From Flavobacterium muglaense (GTDB taxonomy: Bacteria > Bacteroidota > Bacteroidia > Flavobacteriales > Flavobacteriaceae), in assembly GCF_014305155.1 (NCBI RefSeq), contig NZ_JACRUK010000033.1:1-43614 (forward strand): a stretch of DNA of 43,614 nt, given 5' to 3'. A program made the position numbers and the translations under genes. Each line of letters starts with the position of its first letter. Positions within the stretch are counted from its first letter, which is position 1. This document shows positions 1 through 8,539 of the stretch, in pieces. Below the pieces are notes generated by a model. The model worked only from the letters and a program-made list of their open reading frames with translations. It was not told the origin of the DNA and made no database searches.

Positions 1-73
1 TTATGTTTTAGACTAGTATATTTTATTATATATCAGCGTATTAGAGATTAAGTTCTAATCCCTCATCGCCCAC

Positions 74-106
74 AAAACTTCTCAAGAAATTGAGAAGTTT
101 TTTTTT
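74..106 (+). terminator. Rho-independent terminator
   Basis: A perfect 12-bp stem (74-85 with 90-101, arm AAAACTTCTCAA, loop GAAA) runs into a nine-T tract at 98-106. It would end a plus-strand transcript entering from outside the left edge. The minus-strand T-run is only four, so it works best on plus. Confidence 0.85.
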
Positions 107-124
107 GTTTTAAATTTACTATAT

Positions 125-166
125 AATAATTTGGGATTGATGTGCATACATCAACCCCAAATTATT
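125..166 (-). terminator. Strong hairpin after the TonB receptor gene
   Basis: Two 19-nt arms (125-143 and 148-166) pair with a single mismatch around the loop GCAT. It lies just downstream of the minus-strand receptor gene and is followed on that strand by AT-rich DNA without a clean T-run. It is probably a 3'-end or terminator structure, judged from position and stem strength. Confidence 0.5.
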
Positions 167-188
167 GATCATTAGAAACGTGTTACAT

Positions 189-2375
189 TTAAAACTTTAG
201 TTTAATTCCAGCATTTACTACAAAACCATCAAGCGGTGCGTATATGTCTTTAAAAACTGGGTTCGAAATAGATCCGGTATATATGTTTCCAAATTTGGTT
301 TGTCTTGTATCAGTAAAGTTTTCAAAGTTGCTATAAACTGAAAAATTCTCCCATAACTTTTCAATCATTAAGCCAAAAATCCAATAGTCTGTGGTTTTAT
401 TACCGTCATTTAATTTTTGTGGACTATAATAATACGCTTCTAAACCTACTTTCCATTTGTCTTCTACTTCATACATTAAAACATTATTTAATCGGTGTTT
501 GGATGTTAAAGGGTTTTCAGACTGTAGGCCAGAATTATTTACTGCTGCATCTGTGTAGGTGTAACCAAGGAATAATTTGAAATCCTTGTATCCTAATTTT
601 ACATTTGTTTCAGCTCCTTTAGTCTTTAAATAACCATCAACATTCACAAACTGAAAGTTGTTATTAGATAAAGTAGATAGGACAAGTGGGGTGTTAACCT
701 TAGTGTAAAAAATTAACTGATTAATAGAAAACGAAATGGCATCCGTGATATACGTTTTGTAATTGATATCAAAATTAAAGCCGTAACTTTTTTCAAGAGT
801 ATTGATTGTTTTATTTATTGGAAGTACATTTTTGTATTGAAGGCGCTCGCTTTCTTCAGTAAATAAAGTGGGTGTTTTGTACCCCATTCCACCACCAACT
901 CTAGAAGTCAGTTTCTGGTTGATTTTAAACAAAGCAGAAATTCTAGGCAAAAGAGAAAAACCATAATCTACAACATAATCACCTCTAAGTCCTGTTTCTA
1001 TATCGAGCCAATGATTTGCTTTTACTGTGCTTTGAGCAAATGCTCCATAGGTGATTTGATTGTAGTTCCGCAATGGAAAACTAGTGTTGCTGTTTTCGGT
1101 GAAACTATCTGTATATAAATTAGCACCAGTAACCCATTCAGATGTAAAGCCATTAAAGGAATAAGTAATTTCAGAAAAACTACTGTTTTGTAAGCCATCA
1201 AAAATATAATTAGGAATAGTTATTACACGGCTAAAGTTATTAAAACTATTTTTTAAAGTAAGTGATTCTCTTTCGTTTAGTTGATGTGTAAAGGTGAATT
1301 GCGTACTGATACGCTGTGTTTTATTCTTTTCGAAATAACTATTAGGGTTGTCAAGTGGGTCCTTGATGAAATCAATATTCCCGCCTATTCTATTTTCGAA
1401 TGCTGTATTTACGCCAAAATCAAGTTTTGTGTTTTCGTTGAAATAGATAAATAATTTGGGATTAAAATTAAATCTTTCAAATTTTGGTATGGCTGTGAGT
1501 TTGATAGCTGTAGGGTCGTATGGGGCGTTTCTATCATGCGAGGCAAAAACGGTCCATCCAACTTTATTTACGCGTTGTGAATAAAAACCATTAATATCTA
1601 GTCCGAGAGCAGAAGTACCATTGAGAATGAACCGCAAGTCTCTTTCTGTAGTTGGAGTTTTAGAAATAAGATTGACTAAACCAGCGATAGCACCACCACC
1701 GTACAGCGTAGAAGCAGCGCCTTTGATTATTTCTACTTGCTTCAAGTCTAAGGGAGGTGTTTGTAGCAGTCCTAATCCACTGGAAGCTCCCGAAAAAACG
1801 GGAAAACCGTCCTTTAATATTTGTGTGTAGCGACCGTCTAATCCTTGAATTCGAATCGAAGAATTTCCTGATGTTGCAGAGGTTTGTTGTGTTTGAATAC
1901 CAGTACTTTCATTCAGCATCATTCTAATGTCTCCTGGCTTCATGTTCGTTTTTTCTTCTAGTTCTTCGCCTGCAATATATTCTACTCTAGTGGGAATGTT
2001 ATTAATTGTTCTATTTCCTCGAGTAGAATTGATAACAATTTCTTCCATTTCTTCAGCTTCCTTTTTTAGATAAATTTCTAAAAAATCTTTAGTAAATGGA
2101 ATAGCGAATGACGTTTTGTGGTTCTCGTAACCAGGAGTAGAAAACGAAATGAAGTAAGTACCATTTGGTAGATTATCAAACATTAATGAACCCGATCCAT
2201 CCGATGTAGCAATCATATTAATTTGAGAAATTTGAGCAGAAGCACCAATTATAGGAGTTTTTGTTTCCAAATCACTAATTTTAATTTTGATTTTATTCTG
2301 TGCTTGTGCAGAGCCAATAATTGCTATTGCCGCAAGTACTATAATATATTTTAACATTTTTAAATTTCTTAACAT
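189..2375 (-). CDS. TonB-dependent outer-membrane receptor
   Basis: Outer-membrane receptor for energised uptake of a metal complex or similar ligand. The 728-residue product has a signal peptide ending in AQA|Q near residue 26, a CarboxypepD_reg-like beta-sandwich at about 30-110, a plug domain at about 113-240 (EIIKGAASTLYGGGAIAGLV is the typical plug motif), then a long barrel ending in the aromatic-terminated LKF. A second ATG at codon 7 (MLKYIIVLAAI) would give a more usual signal peptide and may be the true start. It is 52 bp downstream of a small Cys-rich exported protein, probably in one transcript. The substrate cannot be read from sequence; the neighbour hints at a transition metal. 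Confidence 0.9.
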   Translation of the reverse strand: MLRNLKMLKYIIVLAAIAIIGSAQAQNKIKIKISDLETKTPIIGASAQISQINMIATSDGSGSLMFDNLPNGTYFISFSTPGYENHKTSFAIPFTKDFLEIYLKKEAEEMEEIVINSTRGNRTINNIPTRVEYIAGEELEEKTNMKPGDIRMMLNESTGIQTQQTSATSGNSSIRIQGLDGRYTQILKDGFPVFSGASSGLGLLQTPPLDLKQVEIIKGAASTLYGGGAIAGLVNLISKTPTTERDLRFILNGTSALGLDINGFYSQRVNKVGWTVFASHDRNAPYDPTAIKLTAIPKFERFNFNPKLFIYFNENTKLDFGVNTAFENRIGGNIDFIKDPLDNPNSYFEKNKTQRISTQFTFTHQLNERESLTLKNSFNNFSRVITIPNYIFDGLQNSSFSEITYSFNGFTSEWVTGANLYTDSFTENSNTSFPLRNYNQITYGAFAQSTVKANHWLDIETGLRGDYVVDYGFSLLPRISALFKINQKLTSRVGGGMGYKTPTLFTEESERLQYKNVLPINKTINTLEKSYGFNFDINYKTYITDAISFSINQLIFYTKVNTPLVLSTLSNNNFQFVNVDGYLKTKGAETNVKLGYKDFKLFLGYTYTDAAVNNSGLQSENPLTSKHRLNNVLMYEVEDKWKVGLEAYYYSPQKLNDGNKTTDYWIFGLMIEKLWENFSVYSNFENFTDTRQTKFGNIYTGSISNPVFKDIYAPLDGFVVNAGIKLKF

Positions 2376-2427
2376 TAGTAAAAATAACCACTTGCCTGAT
2401 CTTCAAATCCTGCAGGTTTAAATTGTT

Positions 2428-2757
2428 CTAGATTGAGCTATTTTTAGGCGGTTGCCAAATTTTAGAAATATACGTCGAGCCTACAAATGAATCATAAGTA
2501 AATGGTTGTGTGATTTCATTTGTAATAAAACAGGTCTTATTGCTGAAGCTGCTGTAGGTTGTAGACACAATAAAACCAATGCAGGTGCCGCACGAGTAAA
2601 AAGGAGAACATTTTCCATTGCAATCGTTACCGCATTCATGAGGATCTTTATCACAGTTTTTCTCTATAGCGCAATTCGATCGCTTGGCAAAAGCCAAACA
2701 AGGAACTGTTGAGAGCGACAGTACAATAAACGATAAAATTGTTACCCATATTTTCAC
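2428..2757 (-). CDS. Small Cys-rich exported protein (DUF6660-like)
   Basis: A 109-residue exported protein of unknown function. The first ~25 residues are a signal peptide (ILSFIVLSLSTVPCLAFA). The mature part is rich in Cys with acidic residues (CAIEKNCDKDPHEC, then NDCNGKCSPFYSCGTC) and ends in a conserved-looking IWQPPK segment. The CSPFxxCxxC core and this tail resemble the small Bacteroidota proteins grouped as DUF6660, which I recall near heavy-metal systems; this is from memory. The start is GTG; no ATG fits in frame just upstream. Position upstream of a TonB receptor suggests a joint role in metal handling. A metal-binding function is inferred from the Cys content only. Confidence 0.75.
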   Translation of the reverse strand: MKIWVTILSFIVLSLSTVPCLAFAKRSNCAIEKNCDKDPHECGNDCNGKCSPFYSCGTCIGFIVSTTYSSFSNKTCFITNEITQPFTYDSFVGSTYISKIWQPPKNSSI

Positions 2758-2983
2758 TTGGTAAATTTAAATACAATATTTCGTTTAATTTATTTTGCTA
2801 TCGATTTGTTTGAATAATTCAAAGAATGACGCTAGAAAAGGTTTTTATATAGAAATCTATTATATAAATAGTACGGTATATTATTATAGACCTTTGGATA
2901 AAGTTACAGGAGTATTTTAATTCGGTATTCAAGATTACAAGTGTAAAATAAGGCAGCATTTCTATGTAAGCACAAAGAGAGTT

Positions 2984-3547
2984 TTAATCAACTGAAAAAT
3001 TAAATCTACCATTTTCATCAACACCATTTATAGTTGTTTCTATATATACTGCTATATATGAATTGTTAGAATATGATGGAAATATTGTTTTAGAGATATT
3101 TAATCGATAAGTCCCTTTCTCAAGTAATGGAATACCGGCCCTAAATTCATATAAATTAGTAACTTGGTCAAGTAAACATATCGCTGTATTACCGTAATAA
3201 TTGCTAGATTTTCCTTTTTGTATAATTAATTTTTCTCCTAAATCAATAGCGCTCCAAGTACCATAAGCCGATTTTTTCTCTAAATAAAAATTAAAATAAT
3301 ATTCGTCTGAACTTGTAGATTTATAAATATCTAAAAGAGTATCAAAGCCTTTTTCTTGTAAATATCTAGAAAATGTAGCGTTAACATACAACACATCGTT
3401 TAATTGATAACTACTTTTAGCCTCAATTTGAATTGCATTATCAATTGTAATAGTTTTTGATCCCATTACAATTTCATCTGGCTCTCCACAGCTAGATAAA
3501 ACTATTAAGGACAAAAAAGCGGTAACGTAGTTTAAAATTTTTTTCAT
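2984..3547 (-). CDS. Lipoprotein of unknown function
   Basis: A 187-residue putative lipoprotein. The N-terminus MKKILNYVTAFLSLIVLSSC ends in the lipobox LSSC with the lipidated Cys at residue 20. The remainder is rich in beta-type segments and Tyr/Ser/Asn and matches no family I recognise. It lies 12 bp downstream of the exported protein gene at 3560-4126 on the same strand, so the two are probably co-transcribed and may form a surface pair. Position of a Bacteroidota surface-export signal after the Cys was not evident. Confidence 0.75.
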   Translation of the reverse strand: MKKILNYVTAFLSLIVLSSCGEPDEIVMGSKTITIDNAIQIEAKSSYQLNDVLYVNATFSRYLQEKGFDTLLDIYKSTSSDEYYFNFYLEKKSAYGTWSAIDLGEKLIIQKGKSSNYYGNTAICLLDQVTNLYEFRAGIPLLEKGTYRLNISKTIFPSYSNNSYIAVYIETTINGVDENGRFNFSVD

Positions 3548-3559
3548 TATAAATAGTTG

Positions 3560-4126
3560 TTAAAATCGATATCCTGTACTAATGCCTACTCTTGATAAAA
3601 GAGCAGGGCTTGAATTATTAAATAAATTGAAACCTAATCCTAAATTTAAATTAATAGGAAAGCGGTGCGCAATATAAACTTTATAACCTATTGAACTACC
3701 TATAGCAACATCAGTATAATGGTACTCTATCTTATCATAATAGCCATATTTTTCGTTATTTAGTCGTGCTATTTTGTCATTAGATCCTCCATTAATTGAG
3801 CTGAAAAATTCGGCGTAAAATAGACTCCTGCGATTATTTGAAAAGGAATAACGAACAAATGGATCAATTTGATATTTTCTTTCACCTTGAAAACTATTAT
3901 ACGTTTTTTCTTGGCCGTTTATAAACATAGCACTTACCCCAACCGACAGTCTATTTTTTATAAAATATTCATAGGTGAGTTGTAATCTAGAATTTAGTAT
4001 TATTTTTCCAAAATCAATTCTAAGCTCATTTTTTAGGTTTAGAATAGGGTTTTTAAGGCCGTCGAGTTCTTGTGCGTTAAAAGAGATTGATGTAAATAAT
4101 AAAACTAATAAAAACCGTGTTTTCAT
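3560..4126 (-). CDS. Putative small outer-membrane beta-barrel protein
   Basis: 188 residues with a signal peptide cleaved after FNA|Q (about residue 19). The mature part shows alternating hydrophobic/polar strands (for example LSVGVSAMFI, AIGSSIGYKVYI, LNLGLGFNLF) and ends GISTGYRF, a C-terminal Phe typical of outer-membrane barrels. The pattern is like small DUF3575-type barrels, but I cannot assign a family with confidence. First gene of a two-gene minus-strand unit with the lipoprotein gene. Confidence 0.7.
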   Translation of the reverse strand: MKTRFLLVLLFTSISFNAQELDGLKNPILNLKNELRIDFGKIILNSRLQLTYEYFIKNRLSVGVSAMFINGQEKTYNSFQGERKYQIDPFVRYSFSNNRRSLFYAEFFSSINGGSNDKIARLNNEKYGYYDKIEYHYTDVAIGSSIGYKVYIAHRFPINLNLGLGFNLFNNSSPALLSRVGISTGYRF

Positions 4127-4224
4127 TTTAACTTATTTGTAGTAAAAGTAGTTAAAATATATTAATAAAAAGTAAACGCAATATCATTTTTTTATTACAA
4201 ATAGCTTGCAATCTATAGTCTATA

Positions 4225-4248
4225 ATTAAATCTAAATTGTGATTTAAT
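4225..4248. other. Short perfect inverted repeat
   Basis: ATTAAATC at 4225-4232 pairs with GATTTAAT at 4241-4248 around an 8-nt spacer, within the 234-bp gap between 4126 and 4361. It could be an operator for the exported-protein pair or a 3' hairpin; nothing decides between them. The rest of this gap shows no gene. Confidence 0.3.
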
Positions 4249-4360
4249 ACAGGAAACTTAGCCCAGATAGCAGCGATATCCTTTTTATTTTTTTCTTTAA
4301 AAAATGAAAAGATATAGCGAATAGCTGGAAATAGCTCCTGAAAAAATGCTTTGTAAAAAA

Positions 4361-5290
4361 TTAATTTAAGGTTAGTGCTCCTAGAATTTCCTCAGACAAA
4401 AAAGGGCCACCAGGATAATGGGCTGTGTAGTCAAGATTAAGCCATACTTGATCGCGCTCATCAATGTGGTAGTGCAGTTGCTTGCCATAACTTTCTTTGA
4501 CAAATAATACATTTTTTATCAAATAATTGACTGTTTCTAGGTCGTTCATTGTGCCAATTAATATTTCGGGATAAATGTGGCCTTTGGTATGAATTAAGCG
4601 CGGTGTACCGCCAATGGCTCGTACTGATGCAGCCATTAATATGGAATGATCATCACAATCTCCCGAAAAATAATCTAACGATTCACTGGCTGTCGCTATA
4701 TAATCGCCATCTTTAGGGTCGTTGACATAGTTCCAGCGGTTATTGATTTCCTTAAAAACAGCAAAACATTGAACGATAGTTCGGTAGTCAGAATATCCTT
4801 TTATGTCCTTGAAGTTTTTAGTGGTTGCCATAATAGCAAAATTGCGAACCTTAGGGTTTTTGTACTCTATGGCGTTCAAAATTTTGGATTTATTAGGGAA
4901 TGGTAATAGCTTAGAAATGATAATGTCTTGCGGAAAAGGATTATCAGACATGGTGTAAATCATGGAATCATAGTCCTCATAAACGCTGTTGAACCCGTAA
5001 TTCCCAAACACTGTTCCGTAGATTAAAATGCAGACATACACAAGAATGCAAATTATAATAATGGTTCGAAGCAACCTTAAAATGAACTGTATCACTACTA
5101 CTAAACCTACAAACAGTAATATTCTATCAATGTTGTAGGCCCAAGGGAGTTCTATTAAATTTTGATGAGCGATTAAAAATAGCGGAATGGCAATTAAAAT
5201 ATTCAATACAAATATGATGACATCGTCCCATGGTTTTTTGACCTGGAGTTTCTGTTTTATATCCTGAAAAGAAATATTTTTAATGTTCAT
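4361..5290 (-). CDS. Membrane-anchored transglutaminase-like protein
   Basis: A 309-residue protein with three hydrophobic N-terminal helices (about residues 25-45, 58-75 and 77-97) and a soluble C-terminal transglutaminase-like (cysteine-protease fold) domain. The catalytic Cys is Cys212 in SGDCDDHS, followed by a His in HTKGHIYPEI, the usual Cys-His-Asp order. The likely role is peptide bond cleavage or crosslinking at the membrane; the substrate is unknown. A GTG one codon upstream is possible, but ATG at 5290 is preferred. It is 24 bp downstream of the acetyltransferase fusion gene. Confidence 0.85.
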   Translation of the reverse strand: MNIKNISFQDIKQKLQVKKPWDDVIIFVLNILIAIPLFLIAHQNLIELPWAYNIDRILLFVGLVVVIQFILRLLRTIIIICILVYVCILIYGTVFGNYGFNSVYEDYDSMIYTMSDNPFPQDIIISKLLPFPNKSKILNAIEYKNPKVRNFAIMATTKNFKDIKGYSDYRTIVQCFAVFKEINNRWNYVNDPKDGDYIATASESLDYFSGDCDDHSILMAASVRAIGGTPRLIHTKGHIYPEILIGTMNDLETVNYLIKNVLFVKESYGKQLHYHIDERDQVWLNLDYTAHYPGGPFLSEEILGALTLN

Positions 5291-5314
5291 CACGCTAACT
5301 GAAAAATGTAAAAA

Positions 5315-6694
5315 CTAAATTGCTTTTACAATTTCCTCAAAAGTACCTTTTTTATCAATGATTTTGAGATCAAATAACTGATTTTGGACATTGTTTAACA
5401 AATTTTTAGACAATGGTTTTTGTGACCAGTGCGTTAAGGAAAGCCATTCTTGAATATCAGCGGTTTTTTGGTGGTATTTTTCAGCCAAAATAGTGTCGAT
5501 ATTAGCGATTTCCTTGAAATTTGCTGTTTTCTTATTGATAATTTTTAGAATGGTTTTGATAATTTCGGGTTGCTTTTCTAAAACTTCCTCACGTACAGCA
5601 ATAACAAAACAAGGCCATGGAGTAGGGCAGTCGCCAACACGTCTAAAAATACCTTTGTCTACCAATGGCTTGGTCATGAAACGTTCCCACATAAAATAAT
5701 CAGCAGTTCCAGCTGTTAAAGCTTCAACCGCGCCATCGATGGTGTTTACTATTTCAAATTCTAAATTAGCGGTGTCCCAATTTTCATTTCCAGCATTGAC
5801 ATAAGCCATTAATTGTGAGCCCGAACCAAGTCTTGAAATAGCGGCTTTTTTATATTCTAAGTCGGGAATGGTCTGGTAACTCGAATTTGCCGCTACGTGA
5901 ATCCCCCAAATTAAAGGCGAATCAACATATACCTGAACTATCCTTGAAGGATTTCCTGCGACGATATCTTTGACAATTCCTTCGGTTAGAATGACAGCGA
6001 TATCCGTTTCTCCAGAGCGTAGCATTTGGCACATTTTACCAGTCCCTTCGGGAACATCAGTCCATTGTAAGTCGATGTTTTGCTGCTTAAATTCGTTGTT
6101 TTCTAAGGCTAAATGCCAAGGTAAATTGAAGTGCTCAGGTACTCCGGCTATTTTTATTGTTGTCATTGTGTGTTGCTTATTTTCTAATTCAAACCAAATG
6201 CACGGAATTTTATTCCACTCAAACTCATTTTTTGTTTGCATCCCTAGTTTTTCCAGAATATGGCGAGAACCTTTATTATCAACATGTGCCGAAGCATAGA
6301 TTGTTTTAATATTCATGGTGTTGAAGCCATAATCTAGCCATGCTTTGGCTGATTCGTATCCAAATCCTTTTCCCCAAAACGCTTCAATAAAGCGATAGCC
6401 AATTTCGTAAAAATTCACATGGCCATTCTCGGGTTCTGTGATGTATTTTATCCCACACCATCCTATAAACTGATTGGTTTCTTTAAGAATAACGGCATAC
6501 CTGCCAATACCGTTTTCTAAGTACTGTTTCCGGATGTTGTTAATGTAATCTTGACTTTTATCAATAGTAAGGATAGGGTTTTTACCCAAATAGTGATGCA
6601 CATTAGGATTATTATCTAATGCAAACATTCCTTCTAGATCAGTATCGAGAATTTCTCTTAAAAGTAATCTTTCGGTTTCAATGATGATGCTCAT
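5315..6694 (-). CDS. GNAT acetyltransferase fused to a substrate-binding-protein-like domain
   Basis: A 459-residue two-part protein. Residues 1-170 are a RimJ/RimL-type GNAT N-acetyltransferase (TERLLLREI start, acetyl-CoA loop around GKGFGYESAK, NKGSRHILEKLGM). Residues 177-459 start with MTTIKIAGVPEHF and continue as a SsuA/NMT1-like bilobal binding domain, without any signal peptide and so cytoplasmic. The joint is abrupt: Met177 looks like an independent start, and codon 174 is CAA (6173-6175), one transition from TAA. The fusion may therefore come from a recent stop loss, with the second part still able to start at 6166. The gene overlaps the DinB-like gene upstream by 4 nt, so the genes from 7515 down to 4361 form an operon. 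Confidence 0.8.
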   Translation of the reverse strand: MSIIIETERLLLREILDTDLEGMFALDNNPNVHHYLGKNPILTIDKSQDYINNIRKQYLENGIGRYAVILKETNQFIGWCGIKYITEPENGHVNFYEIGYRFIEAFWGKGFGYESAKAWLDYGFNTMNIKTIYASAHVDNKGSRHILEKLGMQTKNEFEWNKIPCIWFELENKQHTMTTIKIAGVPEHFNLPWHLALENNEFKQQNIDLQWTDVPEGTGKMCQMLRSGETDIAVILTEGIVKDIVAGNPSRIVQVYVDSPLIWGIHVAANSSYQTIPDLEYKKAAISRLGSGSQLMAYVNAGNENWDTANLEFEIVNTIDGAVEALTAGTADYFMWERFMTKPLVDKGIFRRVGDCPTPWPCFVIAVREEVLEKQPEIIKTILKIINKKTANFKEIANIDTILAEKYHQKTADIQEWLSLTHWSQKPLSKNLLNNVQNQLFDLKIIDKKGTFEEIVKAI

Positions 6695-7137
6695 GAATAT
6701 TTAAGTTGAGTTAAGTGATGGGCTAAATGATCAATGTAATCTGAGATTAGAAATTTTAAATCTCTTAGCTCCTTATTGGGCAATAACAATTGAAAGTCTA
6801 AAAATTCAACTGGGAAGTTTTGAAGAATAAATAGGATTTGATTATTTATCTGAAGCCAAAACTGAACCAAGTCATTCTTATCTTTGTTTTGATAATTATT
6901 AGCTAAAACTAAGGCTTCTTGATTATAAGTTCTGACAGGATAAGGCTTATCATAAAATTGGATTTCAGTAAACCGTTGTAAATTGTTAATGGCAGAGTCA
7001 ATTAAATGTCCCAATATTTCTTTTTTGGACCAAATTAAAACATCTAATTTCTCTTCAAAATTCGCAATAGAATTAGTCGAAAATAATTGTTCTAGCTCTT
7101 TAACATATAGTTGTAATCTTTTAATTTCATTTTCCAT
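6691..7137 (-). CDS. DinB-like family protein
   Basis: 148 residues, four-helix-bundle type. The pattern WSKKEILGHLIDSAINNLQRF near residues 52-72 and the C-terminal DYIDHLAHHLTQLKY supply the spaced His residues used as a metal site in DinB/YfiT-type proteins. Members act as thiol-dependent transferases or are uncharacterised; no specific reaction can be assigned. It starts directly after the stop of the VOC gene and its end overlaps the fusion gene start (ATGA), which indicates translational coupling. Confidence 0.75.
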   Translation of the reverse strand: MENEIKRLQLYVKELEQLFSTNSIANFEEKLDVLIWSKKEILGHLIDSAINNLQRFTEIQFYDKPYPVRTYNQEALVLANNYQNKDKNDLVQFWLQINNQILFILQNFPVEFLDFQLLLPNKELRDLKFLISDYIDHLAHHLTQLKYS

Positions 7138-7515
7138 TCACTCAGTTTTTAAATGTGATATAACAATGCGATATCCATCCGGGTCCATAAACATTTTTCC
7201 GTTCGTATTCCAATATGGATTCTTAGAAGTAATGATTGAAACACCGCTTTTTAAAACATTATCAATTAGAGAATTATAATTTTTAATTGTTTCTGGATAA
7301 AGAACAATAATATCATCTTCACTAAAATGATGTAATGTATGGTCTAAAGATTGTGTAAACTCAAAATGCCAATCTAAATTAGGTATTCCGATAAAAATCC
7401 CATCATAAGAATCATGATTATTAAAGCTGCCGAGCAGTTCAAATTGTAGAATAGAAAGATAAAAAACTTTTATTTTCTCTAAATCATTGGTATGTCTGGC
7501 AACTCTAAGTTTCAT
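7138..7515 (-). CDS. VOC/glyoxalase-like protein
   Basis: 125 residues from the ATG at 7515 (MKLRVARHTNDLEK). An upstream in-frame ATG at 7554 exists but lies inside an interspersed repeat and adds 13 uncharacteristic residues, so the shorter start is chosen. Two beta-alpha-beta modules are visible, with HTNDLEKIKVFY at the start of the first and FMDPDGYRIVISH at the end of the second, typical of VOC-superfamily metalloenzymes and antibiotic-binding relatives. The specific substrate is unknown. First gene of the DinB/GNAT-fusion operon. Confidence 0.8.
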   Translation of the reverse strand: MKLRVARHTNDLEKIKVFYLSILQFELLGSFNNHDSYDGIFIGIPNLDWHFEFTQSLDHTLHHFSEDDIIVLYPETIKNYNSLIDNVLKSGVSIITSKNPYWNTNGKMFMDPDGYRIVISHLKTE

Positions 7516-7541
7516 AAGTGAATGTGTTTTTTTTAGCCCTG

Positions 7542-7614
7542 ATAGGAGCGGCATCCTCTTGTGGTAGCGATAGCGTACACAAGAGATACAGCGGACAGCA
7601 GGAATTGGCTCCTA
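7542..7614. repeat. REP-like nested palindromic intergenic element
   Basis: Outer arms TAGGAGC (7543-7549) and GCTCCTA (7608-7614) enclose inner perfect arms CTCTTGTG (7556-7563) and CACAAGAG (7578-7585). GC content is well above the neighbours. It matches in style the interspersed palindromes I recall between Flavobacterium genes, though copy number cannot be tested here. It sits between the nucleoside phosphorylase stop and the VOC start. Confidence 0.6.
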
Positions 7615-7617
7615 AAA

Positions 7618-8487
7618 TTAATTTGTAGCCAACTTATCTAAGGTGTAGGCAATTAATTCGTCTACGGCTTTGTAGGGATCAGCGCTAAAAGTTCCTGTAG
7701 CACGGTTAGCAATAATAGCGTTTAGCGATAAAGCATGATGTCCCAAAAGTGCCGAAAGACCATATATTGCAGCCGTTTCCATTTCGAGATTGGTGATTCT
7801 ATTATTTTCGAAAGTGAAATTATCCATTTTTGAATTCAGTTTTTCATCCTGAATATTCAAGCGCAATACACGCCCTTGTGGACCGTAAAAACCTCCAGCC
7901 GTAGCGGTGATTCCTTTATGCATTTTATCGCTTTCGATTACTTTTTCTAATTTTTCAGAGCAGGCAATCACATAAGGCTTCCCTTTGCGGATATCCCAAT
8001 TGGTATGACTCACAAAAGCGTCTTCGATTTTGTCATTGGAAACTTCGTCAATTAAATACGAACGCAGCATGTTGTCAAGACCGAGGCCAAATTTTGACAT
8101 CACAAAACTATCTACAGGAATATCTGCATGCAAAGAACCCGAAGTTCCTATACGGATGATGTTTAAGCTTGTTAAATTTTCTTTTGGTTGACGTGTTTCT
8201 AAGTCGATATTCACCAAAGCATCTAATTCATTAATTACGATATCAATGTTGTCAGGGCCTATTCCGGTTGACATAACAGTGATTCTTTTACCTTTGAACA
8301 TTCCGGTTTGCGTTTTGAATTCTCTTTTTTGAGTCGAAAATTCTACACTATCAAAGAATTGTGTGATTTTCTCGACACGGTTTTGATCCCCTACAAAGAT
8401 GATGTCGTGTGCTATATTTTCTGGTTTCAGGTTCAAGTGATACACACTTCCGTCTGGATTTAATATTAATTCTGATGATTGTATCAT
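7618..8487 (-). CDS. udp: Nucleoside phosphorylase, uridine phosphorylase-like
   Basis: A 289-residue PNP/UDP-family enzyme that would cleave a nucleoside (probably uridine) with phosphate to base and ribose-1-phosphate in pyrimidine salvage. Family marks seen: phosphate-binding IGTSGSL near residue 112, STGIGPDNIDI, and NLEMETAAIYGL near 230, where Glu-Met-Glu contacts the ribose. Length fits the Bacteroidota form, slightly longer than E. coli Udp (about 253). Substrate preference for uridine is inferred. Confidence 0.85.
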   Translation of the reverse strand: MIQSSELILNPDGSVYHLNLKPENIAHDIIFVGDQNRVEKITQFFDSVEFSTQKREFKTQTGMFKGKRITVMSTGIGPDNIDIVINELDALVNIDLETRQPKENLTSLNIIRIGTSGSLHADIPVDSFVMSKFGLGLDNMLRSYLIDEVSNDKIEDAFVSHTNWDIRKGKPYVIACSEKLEKVIESDKMHKGITATAGGFYGPQGRVLRLNIQDEKLNSKMDNFTFENNRITNLEMETAAIYGLSALLGHHALSLNAIIANRATGTFSADPYKAVDELIAYTLDKLATN

Positions 8488-8539
8488 TTGTTTTTTTTGT
8501 TTAAAGTTTAAGGTTTCAAGTTGGTTGAAGGGCGTTTTT

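Noticed and set aside
45..76. tRNA- or tmRNA-like 3' end (AAGTTCTAATCCCTCATCGCCCAC)-like run at the left edge
   Set aside because: The would-be T-stem does not pair with its partner and no acceptor 5' strand is found at the expected distance, so no RNA gene can be supported; a tmRNA 3' end starting outside the window cannot be ruled out.
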